In this document: in pieces, positions 33,583 through 46,389 of the stretch
Position numbering within the stretch: position 1 is the stretch's first letter
How the letters are laid out: the number at the start of each line of letters is the position of its first letter
Source of the DNA: Epichloe hybrida
Taxonomy: Eukaryota; Ascomycota; Sordariomycetes; Hypocreales; Clavicipitaceae
Length of the DNA stretch: 64,000 bases
Reading direction: 5' to 3'
Assembly: GCA_019022495.1 (NCBI GenBank)
Contig: JAFEKR010000041.1
Location: forward strand, 124,001-188,000
Program-made: the position numbers and the translations under genes
The notes under the pieces: generated by a model
Told to the model about the DNA's origin: nothing
Database searches by the model: none
What the model saw: the letters and a program-made list of their open reading frames with translations, nothing else

Positions 33583-36128
33583 GAGCAGACGTGCGAGCGT
33601 ACACCGAGACAGCTGTTGGCCATCTATGCTCAGCGGCGGGAAGAAATGGGGTTATAGGGCGTTTTTGTTTTTGTTGTCGTTAGTGTCTTTGTTCTGCTTC
33701 AACAATGGCAGTCGGTCTGGCGTGGCCCACTGCTACATCATGATACATGGGCGCAAGATGTTGCTGGTTGGATGGTTATTGTGCGTTCTAGGGTTGACTT
33801 GTTATTGTGTGTGTGCATTGAAAATACATTAATACAAAGGCTTAGTACTGCCCCGTGTTGCAGCGGCGGGAGCAACGAAGCTTGACAGTGGTATGATCCG
33901 AATGGGGTTTCCTCCTGTCCCGCAACATAGTCTTGTGCTCCTTTCCAAATGTAAAGGTGGCGAACCTCTGTCGATTGTACGAAACGAGCTTCTCACTATG
34001 TGAGGGAACGAGCGCACCGGCAGGTTGCCAAACGTTGATGCCCACTATCAGTACGCTCATCCGACAGGCAATGGGAAATCTGCACGTTTTTGTTTTTTCC
34101 ACAAATTTGCAACATGAGCTTGAGTATCCAAGCCCCCACACATGAGCTAGTTCGTGAATGAGGCAGGCGTACAAGCATCGGAGCGACCCGACGTCGCGGT
34201 GCAACGTCCTGATATATAAGCGCGGAACAAAAGTTCCCCGATAGCAACATGATTTCCTGGCGGCGAGTGCGTCCGGGTCCATCCATCCATGGTTCGATCG
34301 GGAGGGGACATGGTGGTGAATGTATTTGATGATGCCCGGTGACACCTTCTAGGGTGGGTGCGTCAGATGCATACGGCCGTGCCGACGTGACGAAGGATGG
34401 AAGTTTTAAGTTGTGTGGGGGGGGGGGGGGGAGCGGCTAGTCTAGCCATGCACGAACGTTGACGGTTTGACAACGGTTGAACTCTAATATGCGGAACCCC
34501 CCTCCCCACTTGACGTATTGTTTTTTAACCCGTGCCTCGATATTATCCATGCGCAATAACGAGTGATGCACCTTTTTTTTTCTTTCCTTTTGCTCTCCAT
34601 GCTGCCTGCCTGCCTGCCTGGCCGTGGTCAAAACAAGAGGCTACGGCGTGTGATCCGTTATGCACACGGCTCGGTTCGTCCTCATGCATGGATATCATCT
34701 ACGGTGTAACGTTGTACGCACGCATGGACTGACTCATCGAGTACGGAGCCGACTGTGGCCCGGCCCGTCTCGTCTCGCTTCGTCGTCGGGGATATTCAGC
34801 TCTGCATTGAATCTGCCCTCATTCCCAAGCCCAAATCCCGAATGCAACGAAACAAGTCAAAAGGGGCCTCACCGTGCAGCGTCAGTCAATGCTGTATAGT
34901 GCGCACGGCGTCCGGGACCATGCCGGCCATGCGTGGACAGTGCTCACCATCAAAATCCTGTCCAATCCTTTCCCCTTTCCTGCACTCCTGAGTCCCCTCC
35001 CCCAATCTTCACCATTACATTTTTGTCACAAAGATGTTTTTTCGCCTTGGTCGTGGCCTTGGCACCTTTCATGGCCGTCCTGAATTCGACGCCCGGACAC
35101 CAGACACGACACTCCTGAAGAAGTCTTTAAAACACCCCGTCCCATGACGTGAACTCGCATTACCATGTCATAAATCCATCCCAGTACGGCTCTCCCCGTT
35201 CGGCCCATTCGGGTAGCCCATACCGGTGGTACCCATTGCACAGATTCCTGCTCTGCCGTCGTCGAAATGCTCGCCTTGCCAATGGGCATCAGTCGACGAT
35301 TGCCACCACACCCCTCTCTCCCCTTGTGCGTCTTCGTGGTATCACGCCGGGTGCGCGTAAGCCTCACGGCAAAAAAAAAAACCCCTCGACTGAGATGAAA
35401 AAATGAAGGAAAAATGGCACCCCAAGACGTTGATAGTCGTTAAGCGTTACTTGGTCTCATGATGAATTGCGACGAGAAGAAAAACCCCAAAAAATCCAAA
35501 CAAAGCGCAGTGTAGATGCAAAACCACAGCATCTCATTTGCTCGCTTTGGATCGAACATGACTCAACAAGAAAAGACATTTCGATGTGCTCGTGAACGCC
35601 CACGCGGGTCAATAGGAATATGCTCATGTGCTATTAGCCTGTCTGCATCGTACATCGTGCATCGTGCCATCGTGCCATCGTGCTCGGACTGTCGGGCCGA
35701 CGAAGATCACCAATGAACTCGAAATTGGGACCGAAAAATCTCCATTTCCTCCGGACGTCATATCATCCGATAACAATTGCGAGCCAAGTTATAAAGAATC
35801 GAGGCCAGTCACCCACATTACCATTCATTAACCATCGTTCATAAAACAATTGGTTCGCGAAAATCCAGTCGCCTTTTGCCGCCGTCCGTGCCTTGCCCGA
35901 ATGAGAATCGCCAGGGTATCAATGTAAAAAAATAAAGAATTGGTAGACGCCAAAACGCTGCTCCTTTACGCAGCCCATCCTTTGCTGCTCTGTTTCTGTG
36001 CCTATACTCGTTCAAGTATATATGTACGTATGCATGTATATACGTATGCATGCCAACCGTGTACTAGGTTTTGCCACGAGCTGGAGTATCGTTTGCACAT
36101 CCTAGGCGGGATTATCCTAGCTCGCCCA
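33583..36128. other. Intergenic 3' of CBF1 and of the DUF2841 gene
   Basis: There are 2.5 kb between convergent genes with no supported gene. It contains a G run near 34418-34431, a T run near 34573, CCTGCCTG repeats near 34602, and a CGTATGCATGTATATACGTATGCATGC palindromic stretch at about 36024-36052. A HELAH string in a minus-strand frame near 34150 is addressed under rejected items. Confidence 0.5.
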
Positions 36129-38316
36129 CTACATCTGGTTCCTGGCAACATCATCTTCGACCTGGGTGAGTACTCTCAGTCCGGATCTGCCATCGCCAGG
36201 CACATAATACCCTGCCTGTTGATTGACAGGTGCTGACACGTGTGAAATGCCTCCACTTCGGAACATCGGTGGTCCGTTTGCATCATACTCTGGACGCCCC
36301 GGCTCTTCGAAAGAGCCCCCCATAAATGACTGGTTCGGGTTCATGGGGACTGTTTGGTTTATGAATGAAGCTTGCGGAGCGTTGCCCTGAGGCGGAGCGT
36401 ACGAGTACATCGGCGTCTGTGTTGGACCAGTAGACGCAGACTGCTGCCACTGTTGGCCGTACATGTTGTTGCCGACAGGGCTGGCGTATTCACTAAACAC
36501 CGACGGACGCCTGCTCGTACCGTGCGGGCTGGAGACCATGTCCAGCGTCAAGGCGGGATTGGGAGCTGTAACGGCAGTTTGATCAGTGACAGTAATTCCG
36601 CCATTGTCCACAAACGCGTGCGGCTGGTTGGACATCTCGGCCGGTACCATGGCGGAATTGTAGGAATTGCCTCGAACTGGGAGCTCACTCATAAAAGGTC
36701 CATGCCCACCATGCAAGGGCTGTGTCGCTGTCGGACCCGTTGTTGGTGTCTGCACAACGCACTGCTGTTGTGCGTTCACCTTGTTGGGTCGAGGAATGTC
36801 ATTGTCGTCCTCCTCCTTCGGAAACGGGCCATCTTCGTTGTCAGAAGCATAGTTGTCAGGGATCTTGTCCTCAGCCATCACATACACCTCGGTGGAGCCG
36901 TCTTGCAAAGTTGCCAATGTGTTAGCATGTCTTCTTCTGATTCATCATCAACCAAAAGTCCCCTTCCATAGGCGCGCCGGCCAAGTAGCTCACCTATTTC
37001 GTCGTTTTTGTAACGTTCTTCCTGTCTCGCCATCTTGAAAATCTCGTTCAGATACGGCCGTTTCTTCGCATTAGTCTCATTGTCCAAGAAAAAGGACGAG
37101 AGTGCCTCATGTGTGGCCTCTTCCAGTTTCTTGACATTCAGGCCGAGCTTTTGTAGATCATTATGTTGTTTGGTGCTGGGTTCAACAACTAGCCTCAGGA
37201 TATGAGCGAGCAAATGAACACGTTCTGTAGGGAGAGTCAGCTGTGGCATGCATGTGCAGGGCCGCGGACTCTGCTGGCAGCAGCATATCGTCGTACCTCG
37301 CTTGTACAAGTGGTCTGGCTCCTTGTGCCTGACTTTATCGTCCTTGGTCGGACCCCACGGCTTTGGCCACCAGTCCGGTGCCTTCTCATCGCTACCGGTG
37401 TAAGGATGTGTTGATTGCTTCTTGGGCTCAACAGCTTTGACCCAGGCCTTGGCGATAAGCTTGCACGCCGTTTGCTGGCAGTTCTTAAATCTTTGTTCAT
37501 AAAAATTCCAAACGGCATCAGAATCGCTGATCTTAATGCCCTTGCGAGAGGAGACAGTCATGGGCACGTCGTTGTCGTCGTTGACTGGGTGGCGAGGTCG
37601 AGGTCGTTTTCGAACTTGTCGCACTGAGTTGTCCCAGCCATCAAAGATAGAACCGCGTCGTCTGTCAGGACCTCGGATGCGCCCACGGCTACCGTTTCTA
37701 TTGAATGCGACATCCTCAACCCCAAAGGTGTCATCGATGATGGGATCAGTGCCTAAAAGGGAATCGAACGAGGTCAGTTGACTCAGTTCCGTGACAAGAC
37801 TGTGGATCTTGTATATAGTGCCACACGATGTTCGTTCAGGGGCTTACCAGCTTCAATGCGAGCCATGACATGTTGGAACTTGCCAACATCGAAGAATTGT
37901 CGAATGATGGCATCGTTGAGCTTTTGTCCAGGACTGAAAAAGGTCATCGGCTTGCCGTCCTCGCTGATGGCCGCGACGAAGTACTGCTTGGCGGCGATGC
38001 CACAATGTGATCGGAGAGCCTCGTCGATTTGCTGCGGCGGCTCGTTCGCCTTGTCAGCATAGTGTGCCACACTGGGAGACTTCCAAGCGGGTCTCACCAT
38101 GGGAGGCTGTCGACGAATGTCGTACGCCTCTTGATATCGTCCTGGTTCTGCTGTGTCCATAGCATAGCGATCGGATTGGAATGAATCAGGTCGTTGTGCT
38201 GCATCACCGACGTATCTATCTGGCTGGAAAGACGGATGTCGGGTGTTTGGGGGAAAGCATGGCTGCTGGAACGGCGTCTGACGGGGGAATGAATCCCGCG
38301 GCCAGTCTCGCACCAT
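36129..38316 (-). CDS. YDR124W-like helical bundle (DUF2841) protein
   Basis: Four exons (38316-37848, 37752-37297, 37224-36994, 36901-36129) encode 642 aa. Introns are 95 bp (GTAAGC...TTTTAG), 72 bp (GTACGA...TACAG) and 92 bp (GTGAGC...GCAAG, a non-YAG acceptor). After a Pro/Arg-rich N-terminus, residues about 225-385 match the DUF2841 / YDR124W-like domain known from the Aspergillus hrmA-associated cluster: ISDSDAVWNFYEQRFKNCQQ, CKLIAKAWVKAVEPKKQ, TGSDEKAPDWWPKPWG, then RVHLLAHILRLVV and a helical tail. The C-terminal ~260 residues are disordered (Pro/Asn/Gln/Ser). Molecular function is unknown; proteins of this family in Aspergillus affect colony morphology. The three splice junctions are all supported by reading-frame continuity. 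Confidence 0.85.
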
Positions 38317-41300
38317 GACTAGACGATGAGGAACAACGAGAAGCGACTCCGTCAAAAGTCGAGTTGACAAACTGGAAATTGAACAGAGAATTTCGTGAAC
38401 AACCAACGACTAGCAACGACAAGTCGGGGTCAACCGTGTTGGAGGCAAGTTGTGTTCCAAAGCTCGAGATGCTTGACAAAAGCAGGCACTTGTTTGGCTT
38501 GAGCTTTACTGGATGACGGACCCGTTTTGTCGCATGCCGCGTAAGTGTTGGCTGGATGGGGATGGCGAAGGCAGCGTAAAGTAACACTCCAGACAAGCAA
38601 TGGCGTTCGTATTGGAGGCCAGGCTGCTCCGCACTGGCCAGTAAATGTTGTGTAACACAACCGAGATTTCAACTGAAGGGGTTGGTCTGCTAGGGGTATC
38701 GGGCAGTTCCCGGAGATGCTCGTTCCTGTAGAAGGCCGCCCGTCAAAAATTCTGTGGTGGAAGAGAAAAAAACAAAGGTTGGAATCCCCAAGGTGGATGG
38801 ACAACTCCAACAGTATTTTCCACCGTCTTTGCTCTCACGACCTAGCTTGGGGAATGCAGAGTTCGTAAGCACACAACTTGCAATAGCTCAAATAGCCGTA
38901 GCTCGCCGACTGAAACCGATTTCGAGATGACCGGAAGGCTGTATGCCGGTGAACTTGACTTGCTCGAGCTTGCTAAAGTGATTTATACCGAAGTACCCGT
39001 GTAAGAGGATAGATAGATGATCCAGCTGCTGGGCCGCCAACTGATCTATTCACGAGCCAAGCGCTTCGTATCGGGAGGCGAATAAAGAATGAGGCAGTCG
39101 GCAAGTTTTGCTAACATGTAGGCTAGTTTTCTGAGTATTGATGCGGTCTCTTTCACAAGTTGAAGCTATGCGTGGCGCAACTGGGGCGGACTGTGGAGTA
39201 TCCGTTTTTATGTGAGAAGGCAGATGAATGTCCGGTCCACGAAGGTGCTTGAACGACGTTAGTTGAAGACTCGAATGCGTCCAGGTAGCTAGGTGCGCCG
39301 ACAATACGTCCTCCAGGTGCGCGCCAGCAAAATGAAAAGTACGCCTCGGCCCCAGATCAAACGAGATGGAGGCAAGTGAGGAAGAAAGGGAGAAGGAGGA
39401 AGAGAAGGCATGATATGAGGTGGAGGTGAAAGGAAGGGCGGGCTGCCACCAAATCGCCGGTATTCGTACAGGCTGGGTTGAGTAGAAGACCGGGGAGTAA
39501 GTACATACAGTCAAGCAGAGACCCCCCCCCCCCCCCCTCTTTCCCCCGGCAATGTCTCTGTTCCAGCTCTCCTACTCGCAGATTGTCAATATAGTCGGCC
39601 AACCAGTGACAGGACACAGATGAACCCCAAGCGCCAGACGATAAGGGTAGCACACAGGATGGATCGTGATCTGATGGGAGTGTGAAAAGATGCTTTGTCT
39701 GACGAGGAGCATGGCAAATCCAGCATTGCGCAATCAGGCAAGGACAACAAGGAGAAAAAGAAAGATTCTGGTAATAAGAGACGATACGATGCCCGATAAG
39801 AGAGCACCCCCCTCCCCCTTCAGAAAACGATTGCAGATAAACTGGGCACAGCAGGATCGCCGCAGCTACCATCACAGATTCAAGAGAGACCTACGGATTA
39901 CATGTACATGTACTGTGAGGACGGGTGGCACTCGTGGGTTGTTGTGACAGAAACAACCAATAAGGTACCTTGGGACCCAATTCGTGGGTGTCAGGGTTCC
40001 CACAGTACCTGGGCTGTGAATCCCTGCTGCGCTGGGCCGGCGGAGGAGACGAGGGCCAGGTGCTTCAAGTTCGGTCCATTTCTGCTCAGGTGGATAGGTG
40101 GTTGACAGGGCAGGGTCCCTCATATGTACGTACATGTACAGAACCGGAGGTTGGACCAGTTCTGTGCTACCGGGCCATCAAATCAAATGTTGCAGACTTG
40201 CTTGACTAGTGTTAGCTGGCAGTACGACGTAGTCGGCATTGCGTCCAACAGCAACGTATAATAAGGCCCTCCTCCATATGTAAGAATGGTATCCCTATGG
40301 CGGCCGGGCGCCAGCGGAATCTAGAGGGAACACCAGGGACCCTGTCAATAGGCCAGTGCTTGCCAAACCTATTGCGGCCGGCAAGGAATGGGGAAAACGG
40401 GGGAGCACAGACAGGTTGCGACACAGGGAAGGGGCGTGTAGTAAGACAGTTGGGAAGGCTGGTGGGAGATCTTCCTGCTTCCTCGAAAAAACATGGATGA
40501 GGACGGAGATTGAGACTAGCCCTTGCCAATTGGTATGTGTAGACATGGCGGGGTTGACGGGAAAGGGAAAGGGCACGGGCATCGGGGCATCGGGGCGTCT
40601 TTGACGGCGGCGACCATGACGGGAAGCGGCATAATGAGACGCCCTCCAAAACCCCCATAGCTTCTCTTGCTCACAGCTCACGCTGCACGGTGCCATTCAA
40701 GAGATGGCTGTCTCTATCGCGATACAATTGGCTTGTCGAAAAGCGATGGCCAACAAGTGGAGAGACGGGATGGCCAGCGTGCCAGCCAAGCAGTGCAAAG
40801 CTTAGCACGTTCCGTTCGGGTATACTCCGTACACTTGCTCATGCTTATTTGTACGACGGGACGCATACTCCGTACTTGATGGTCTTGAAATGGTGACTGA
40901 GTCCGGAGTACAGAGTACATTTCCAAGCTAATGGTATGCTGTCACTGCCTGTCAGCCAGAGTGGATCACAGCCATCCAACGGCAAATTCAACGCGATGGC
41001 ACAACTGAACCAAGTCATATGAGTGAGAAGAATATGAATCGCTGACAGTGGTGATGGTGACGGTAATTGATGCTTCAAGCACTGTCCTGCAATGAGATTA
41101 GGACAGAATGGTACGTTGGGAGAAGGCGTGCGGAAAGAAGGGCAGAAGGGAAGAAGAAAGAGTGTAGCAGAGAAACTTTCAGGTACTGGATCCGCAAGTC
41201 TTTGGTGATGAGACAACAACAAAACAGAGAGGTGCCTGCCGTGAAGCTCGTGAAGCCCGCATCGTTCCTTCCGCCCGCGGTGCGCACAGACATCCATACA

Positions 41301-44300
41301 CCCCAATGTCCCCCCTCTTCATTGGATGCCTAAGAAGTTTTTGTGCGCACTTGCGCAGCCAAGTCGTCTTTATTCAGCCGCCTGTTGCATGACCCCGCTT
41401 GTGGTGGGCACCTCCTGCTCGTGCCTAATAAGCTAACCTAGCCACTTGGGTTTTTAGACTGGGCAGAGATTATCGTAACCGCTTTTCCGCTTAAATTCGT
41501 GGGCGATGACCCTCGGAAAAAAAGGCTCAAAGTTATCGGCCGCTCTTCGCTGTGGTTGATTCCGGCTGTCCTCGTCGAGAATCAGGTATTACGCGGTGGT
41601 TGTGACGATGGCATCGACAAAGCTGCTAGGCAAGGCCATTTTTTTTGCCAGCGCGGCAGCTGTGGAAAACAGACCATCAGACACAACACAAGAACAGGCA
41701 CTGCAAGCTTGGGACGCACAGAGCCGGAACACAAATCACCTCGATGTCCGAAGGGCTGGGTCGAAACCCCTACAAGTTCCTATTCAAGACGTTCCAGGGT
41801 CAGTCATGCCCGTAGGAGGGTCCTGGTTATCGGCAACCCGCCAGGGTCTTCCGCGCCATGTAGGAACCTACATTTTGCCGATGCCAGTCTGAGCCGAAAG
41901 CCAACAATGTGCATACAAGGAGCGTATCTGACCCAATCAAGAATCAACGATGCTTGGCTTTCTCGAAATATTCAATGAATCTGGGAACGACAAGCGAAGA
42001 ATATTGGAATGTTTCTGTCCTGTCCAGGGAAGAGCAGTCGTTTTCAGAAGAAGAAGAAAAAAGCAACGATGCAGAGATGGCGCCAAATCCCGTTGCCATG
42101 TTCCCCGCACTACAATGACAATGACAATCCCAGAGCGTTGTGATAACAAGATGGTCATCACTGATGATCGAGATCTCGAATTATATGATGATTAGACGTG
42201 GAAGAGAATGGCCGTCCTCTACATGCTGATGCCATACTAGCCAAATGTGAAGCATCACGCCTGCGAAATCCATGCAGGAAGTCAATCGATACCACTTTTG
42301 TTTTTGTTTTAAAGACCATGGAGCATCTGAGACTATCGTTACTATATCGTTACTATATTCGGACAATACCCTACGTTAGTTTGACCCTGACTACCTCTTC
42401 TTCTCCGCATGCCAAGGGCCAGCCATGCCGACGGCTTTCTGGATAGGGATTGGCTTTCTTTTTCTTTTTGCCTCTCCGTTTCCTTTTTTTAAAAAAAAAA
42501 AAAAAAAAAGAACCTCAACTAATGGATGTTTCTTCCCCGCTCGGGCTTTTCTAATGCGCTTATGCGCAGTGAGTGGCGTTCTTAACGCACCCAGGGCAAG
42601 AGCTGAGTGTGAGCATTGCCTAGGTAGGTGGCCAGATACCGGCTCATCAAAATGCAATGGCCACGTTGTCACTCAAGAAAGTAAGAGTCCAGCAAACTCG
42701 AGAGGTTCTACCCATGTGGTGGTGAGTTAGACATAACTTGGACAAAACTGATTTGCACTACGTGACATGAGGGCAAACGTCGTCCCCTCAATCATCTAGG
42801 AATCAGATCTCACAACTGTAGTATGCATGCCGGAGGCAAGTTATGATGGACAACTGTCGACAGTTGTCAGATATTGACCATCAACTGGCGAATCGTACAA
42901 TGGAGTTAGGATTTCTCCAACACAAACTCCACTGTTCACAAAACTCTGCAGTATGCTGTGTACACAATCTACGGAGTATTGGCACAGAAATTACACCCTT
43001 TTACGCAGACATAGGGCAACTTTTAAAGACCAGTTTGCGTTGCAAGAGAGTACCCGTTTTCATGGTTAGCCTATCAGTGTAATTTTCTGCTCATCAACTC
43101 CAGCTGAAGTATTGCCGTTTGACCTCCACGTCTCTTGTATATCTCTGCATACTTCTTTGCTTCCTTAAATTTCTACACCTAGGGTTACTGATAATTCAGC
43201 TTCAACACAGGTTTCCAGTCTGCGCCTTGCTGAAGATGCCCATCATCATGAGGCACTCGTGCACTCGAAGGCTGCTGTTGTGCGTCATCCGTGAAAATGG
43301 GTGGGCAAGATGCCTTTCTCTGGCAAGCCATGGAGAGGCTCAAAACGCTCGTTCAGTTGCGAATGCTTATAATAACGTCCTCGGACTCCCACCCATTTGT
43401 TCCTCGTTCGCTGTGGGACGCGGTACGGCAGGTTAGCTTGAATTCCCCACCGTTCTTCATCTGTCCGCTCAACCCCACGACTAGCACAGCTACTTGGAGC
43501 ACTTGGACAGCGATAATATGCTTCATAGACCCGTATGGAGTCTGCAATAAGTCGCGGCATGTGCATCCCGAATTTTATTATCTGGTCGCGCGCGAGCCCC
43601 AGACATACTTTGGCAGATGGACAGCTCTCTCACTTGGTCATTACGAAGACACCGCCACTGTTTTCCCACTCACAATCGGAAGTGGCAGACCTGGGCCGAC
43701 GGATGTCGAAGACAAGACAGTCAGAAGTTGAATCCGTTGCCTTGTCATCACTGGCCTTATCCCGAGTCAGTATCATTGTTTGAAGTTTGATTCACCATAA
43801 TCACTGTGCAGACTTGAACTCAACAACGTCATAGTTGGTTCACCTAAGCACACTAGTACACTACCCATGCAAGTGGGACGACGAGGATGTTTAGGCCGCC
43901 GCTCATTACGGAGTAGCTTGGACTGGGTTCTTTCCTATTCGCACATCCCTGGTGCAATGCGGAATTGGGGCAGCTCGAACGAGGCTCTGGCCGTTCCTGA
44001 TCCTGCATCCACCCACGTCCGATGATCGATGCGCCGCGATTTGAAAGTAGCGGAATGAACACCGCATTCTTACCAGTAATAGGCGCCATCACCGAATTAA
44101 ATGTTCCATTGGAACCATGGATCAACACTAATGGCTTCTTTTGCCACATTCACCTCGAGCTGCCCCAATTGGTGTACAGGGCTGGCTTTTGCTAAATTAC
44201 AAAGGATCCTTTCTAAGGCTCATCGGTCGACGAATATCGTTGGGACAAGAGTCAAACCGAAAACATGCCCCATTCTTGATATGTGAACCCGCAATTGACT

Positions 44301-46389
44301 ACAGATGTATGTACTGCAAATGTGGAGTACCGTTCTGCCTACGGATCCGCACAAGCCGAACCGACACCGACACCGACGGGAGGTGTGGCCAGTCGGAATT
44401 GGACTGGCTCGGACTTGCTCCCGTGATTTCAGCTCGCCAGAAGCTGCAGCTGATTCAGATGCACCTGAACGAACCCTGCCAATGGACGATATCCGGCACC
44501 AACCCTTTCCCTTCGAAGCCTAGTAGTATAAAGCAGGTGTGAAGGGGGGGAGAGGGAGCGCATACCAACAGCTCGGTTCGAAGAAGGGACGATTTGAATT
44601 AGTCCGGAGTCCGGAGCATCACTTCCACTTAGGGCGCATGCGCGTGGTTGTTCCAGCCGCTGTCTAGACACTCAATTACCCGATATGGCTTCCGCGACTA
44701 TTTTAGAGTTACCAAACGGGATGAAGGCTAGCCCGGGGCGAAAGGGGTAATCATAAAGAGACGGTTGGTTGCCACGACGTCGCGTTTGGAGTGGAACGCG
44801 ACGACTTAAACCACGTAAGAGGCACGTTAGCGTGAGTTTTCCCGGCTTTGGAGCTCATGAACCAAGTCCTACAACGGGAAAGTGCGAATGGACTCCTCTT
44901 CGATCATCCCTGGTGATATGGTGCTGCATCGCGCGAGATCAAGATCCCGCACGCAAATGCCGTAACCGTGGCCCCGGTTCCTGAGTTATCGGGCGATAGA
45001 TTTGGCAACGCCACGATGTACGGAGTAAGTAGCCGCCGGTTCTGCTCCGTCTTGTCCTCGGCCTCCATCTACTGGTTGCTCAATCTAGAATGACGCGTTT
45101 CAGAACAAAAGTCCCCTTCATCTTTCAAAGTACGCATCACCGACACCAGAAAGAAGAAAAGAGAAAAGAAGAGGAGGCCAGCGAGATATGATCATCAAAC
45201 TGTGCGCTCGAGTTGGAGTTGCACGGCGTCAAAAGGGTTCATCACCACTGACCAGAAGACCAGAATAGATCCAACCCCTGCCCGGAAAAGGCCACAGGCA
45301 CTGTTTTATTCTTCTTCCCTCCGCTGGGGAGCTGCAACAGAGCAAAACACTTGTCATTCTCCCAACTGCAGAAGCATCCAGACACCCAATATTGATCCTC
45401 GGTGTGGCGTACAAAGTACAGCCACCAGAATAGCTGTCTCGCCATGTCAGTCTCAGCCGACATGCCCAACCATGGCACGAATCCCGCCGAGACCCCAATC
45501 AATCCATACACACTCCGTACGGACGTACACGGCACCGAAAAAAGATGATTTCATCCGCCCAAGCACCGTACCGTAAGAGTCAAAGCACAAACCACACATG
45601 CCGTCGTCTCCCCAGCCACAAACAAGATGCCTACACCCCCTCCCTTCCCGAGTCCCCCCCCTTTGAGACATTGTAACGCAAGGGTTAGGTCGCGGTGGCA
45701 CAAAAAAGGTCACGCCGCATAGGGCAGCCGGTGAGACTCAGGTTCAGCAGTGGGAAAGCCCTGAATGTCTCACTGATGTCAGCCACGGGGGGGGTCAAGG
45801 ATACACACTGACTCGCATGCTCTGCACAAGTCAAATGTATAATGTACTCGTCGAGGGCTTCTTTGCGCCCACAGATCACACTCCATGTTCCATTTCGTGT
45901 TCAGTGTACGGAGTGTGAAGCTCATTTCAGGGGTGAGCAGGAAGAAACCAAAAAAACAAAGCAGGTTAGCGTGAATGTATGTTTGAGAGATTGTGACATT
46001 GTTGCCTCCCTCATGTCTGGGAAGAGGCGCCGTACTGAACCGCGGGAAATACTTGGTCTGCACCAGGATAATGTGTATTGACTCTCGGGCATCGCCGTCG
46101 CCATGGAACCGTTCGCATCTTGGAGATTCAGGTTCACGCCTTTTTCGGAAACAAATAACAATTGTGTGCCATGGCATCCCTCAAGTCCACGACTATTCGA
46201 CTTCTTGTGGACAAATTAGTTTTCGAGTTTTACCTGTGCACACTGTTGTCAAGGAAAACACCAAGTGTGACATGGCCAAGGTGTATATACAGGTACATGC
46301 TAGAATGAACAAGTACGCAAAAAAAAAAAAAAAAACCTATGCCACCAGCCCTCTCTCCCTTTATACATTTCTACTCTACACATGCACAT
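38317..46389. other. 8-kb gene-poor region
   Basis: I find no gene with a recognisable domain or coherent exon chain on either strand. Frames of 60-170 codons occur but overlap in several phases and are low in complexity. Content seen: a C run at 39521-39538, TACATGTA words at 39899, 39905 and 40131, exact TACTCCGTA/TACGGAGTA words at 40823, 40866, 42970, 43907 and 45019, a T/A run at 42484-42510, and a weak hydrolase-like fragment near 43.9-44.15 kb. Composition is not RIP-like. The region probably combines the DUF2841 promoter, unstudied non-coding DNA and eroded debris. Confidence 0.5.
43853..44149 (-). pseudogene. Weak beta-lactamase/serine-hydrolase-like fragment
   Basis: A minus-strand frame contains LVLIHGSNGTFNSVMAPITG and then AVFIPLLSNRG. 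The spacing resembles the H-G-G/S...G-F-x-S and LSN parts near the end of class C-type beta-lactamase-like proteins. A TGA lies directly before the ATG and no other piece of the domain is found. It is short and could be chance. Confidence 0.2.

Noticed and set aside
33842..34345. Minus-strand frame with a HELAH zinc-protease-like motif
   Set aside because: The surrounding sequence is not protein-like (many Cys/Arg/Ser, no second ligand region or splice signals), so the motif is most likely chance.
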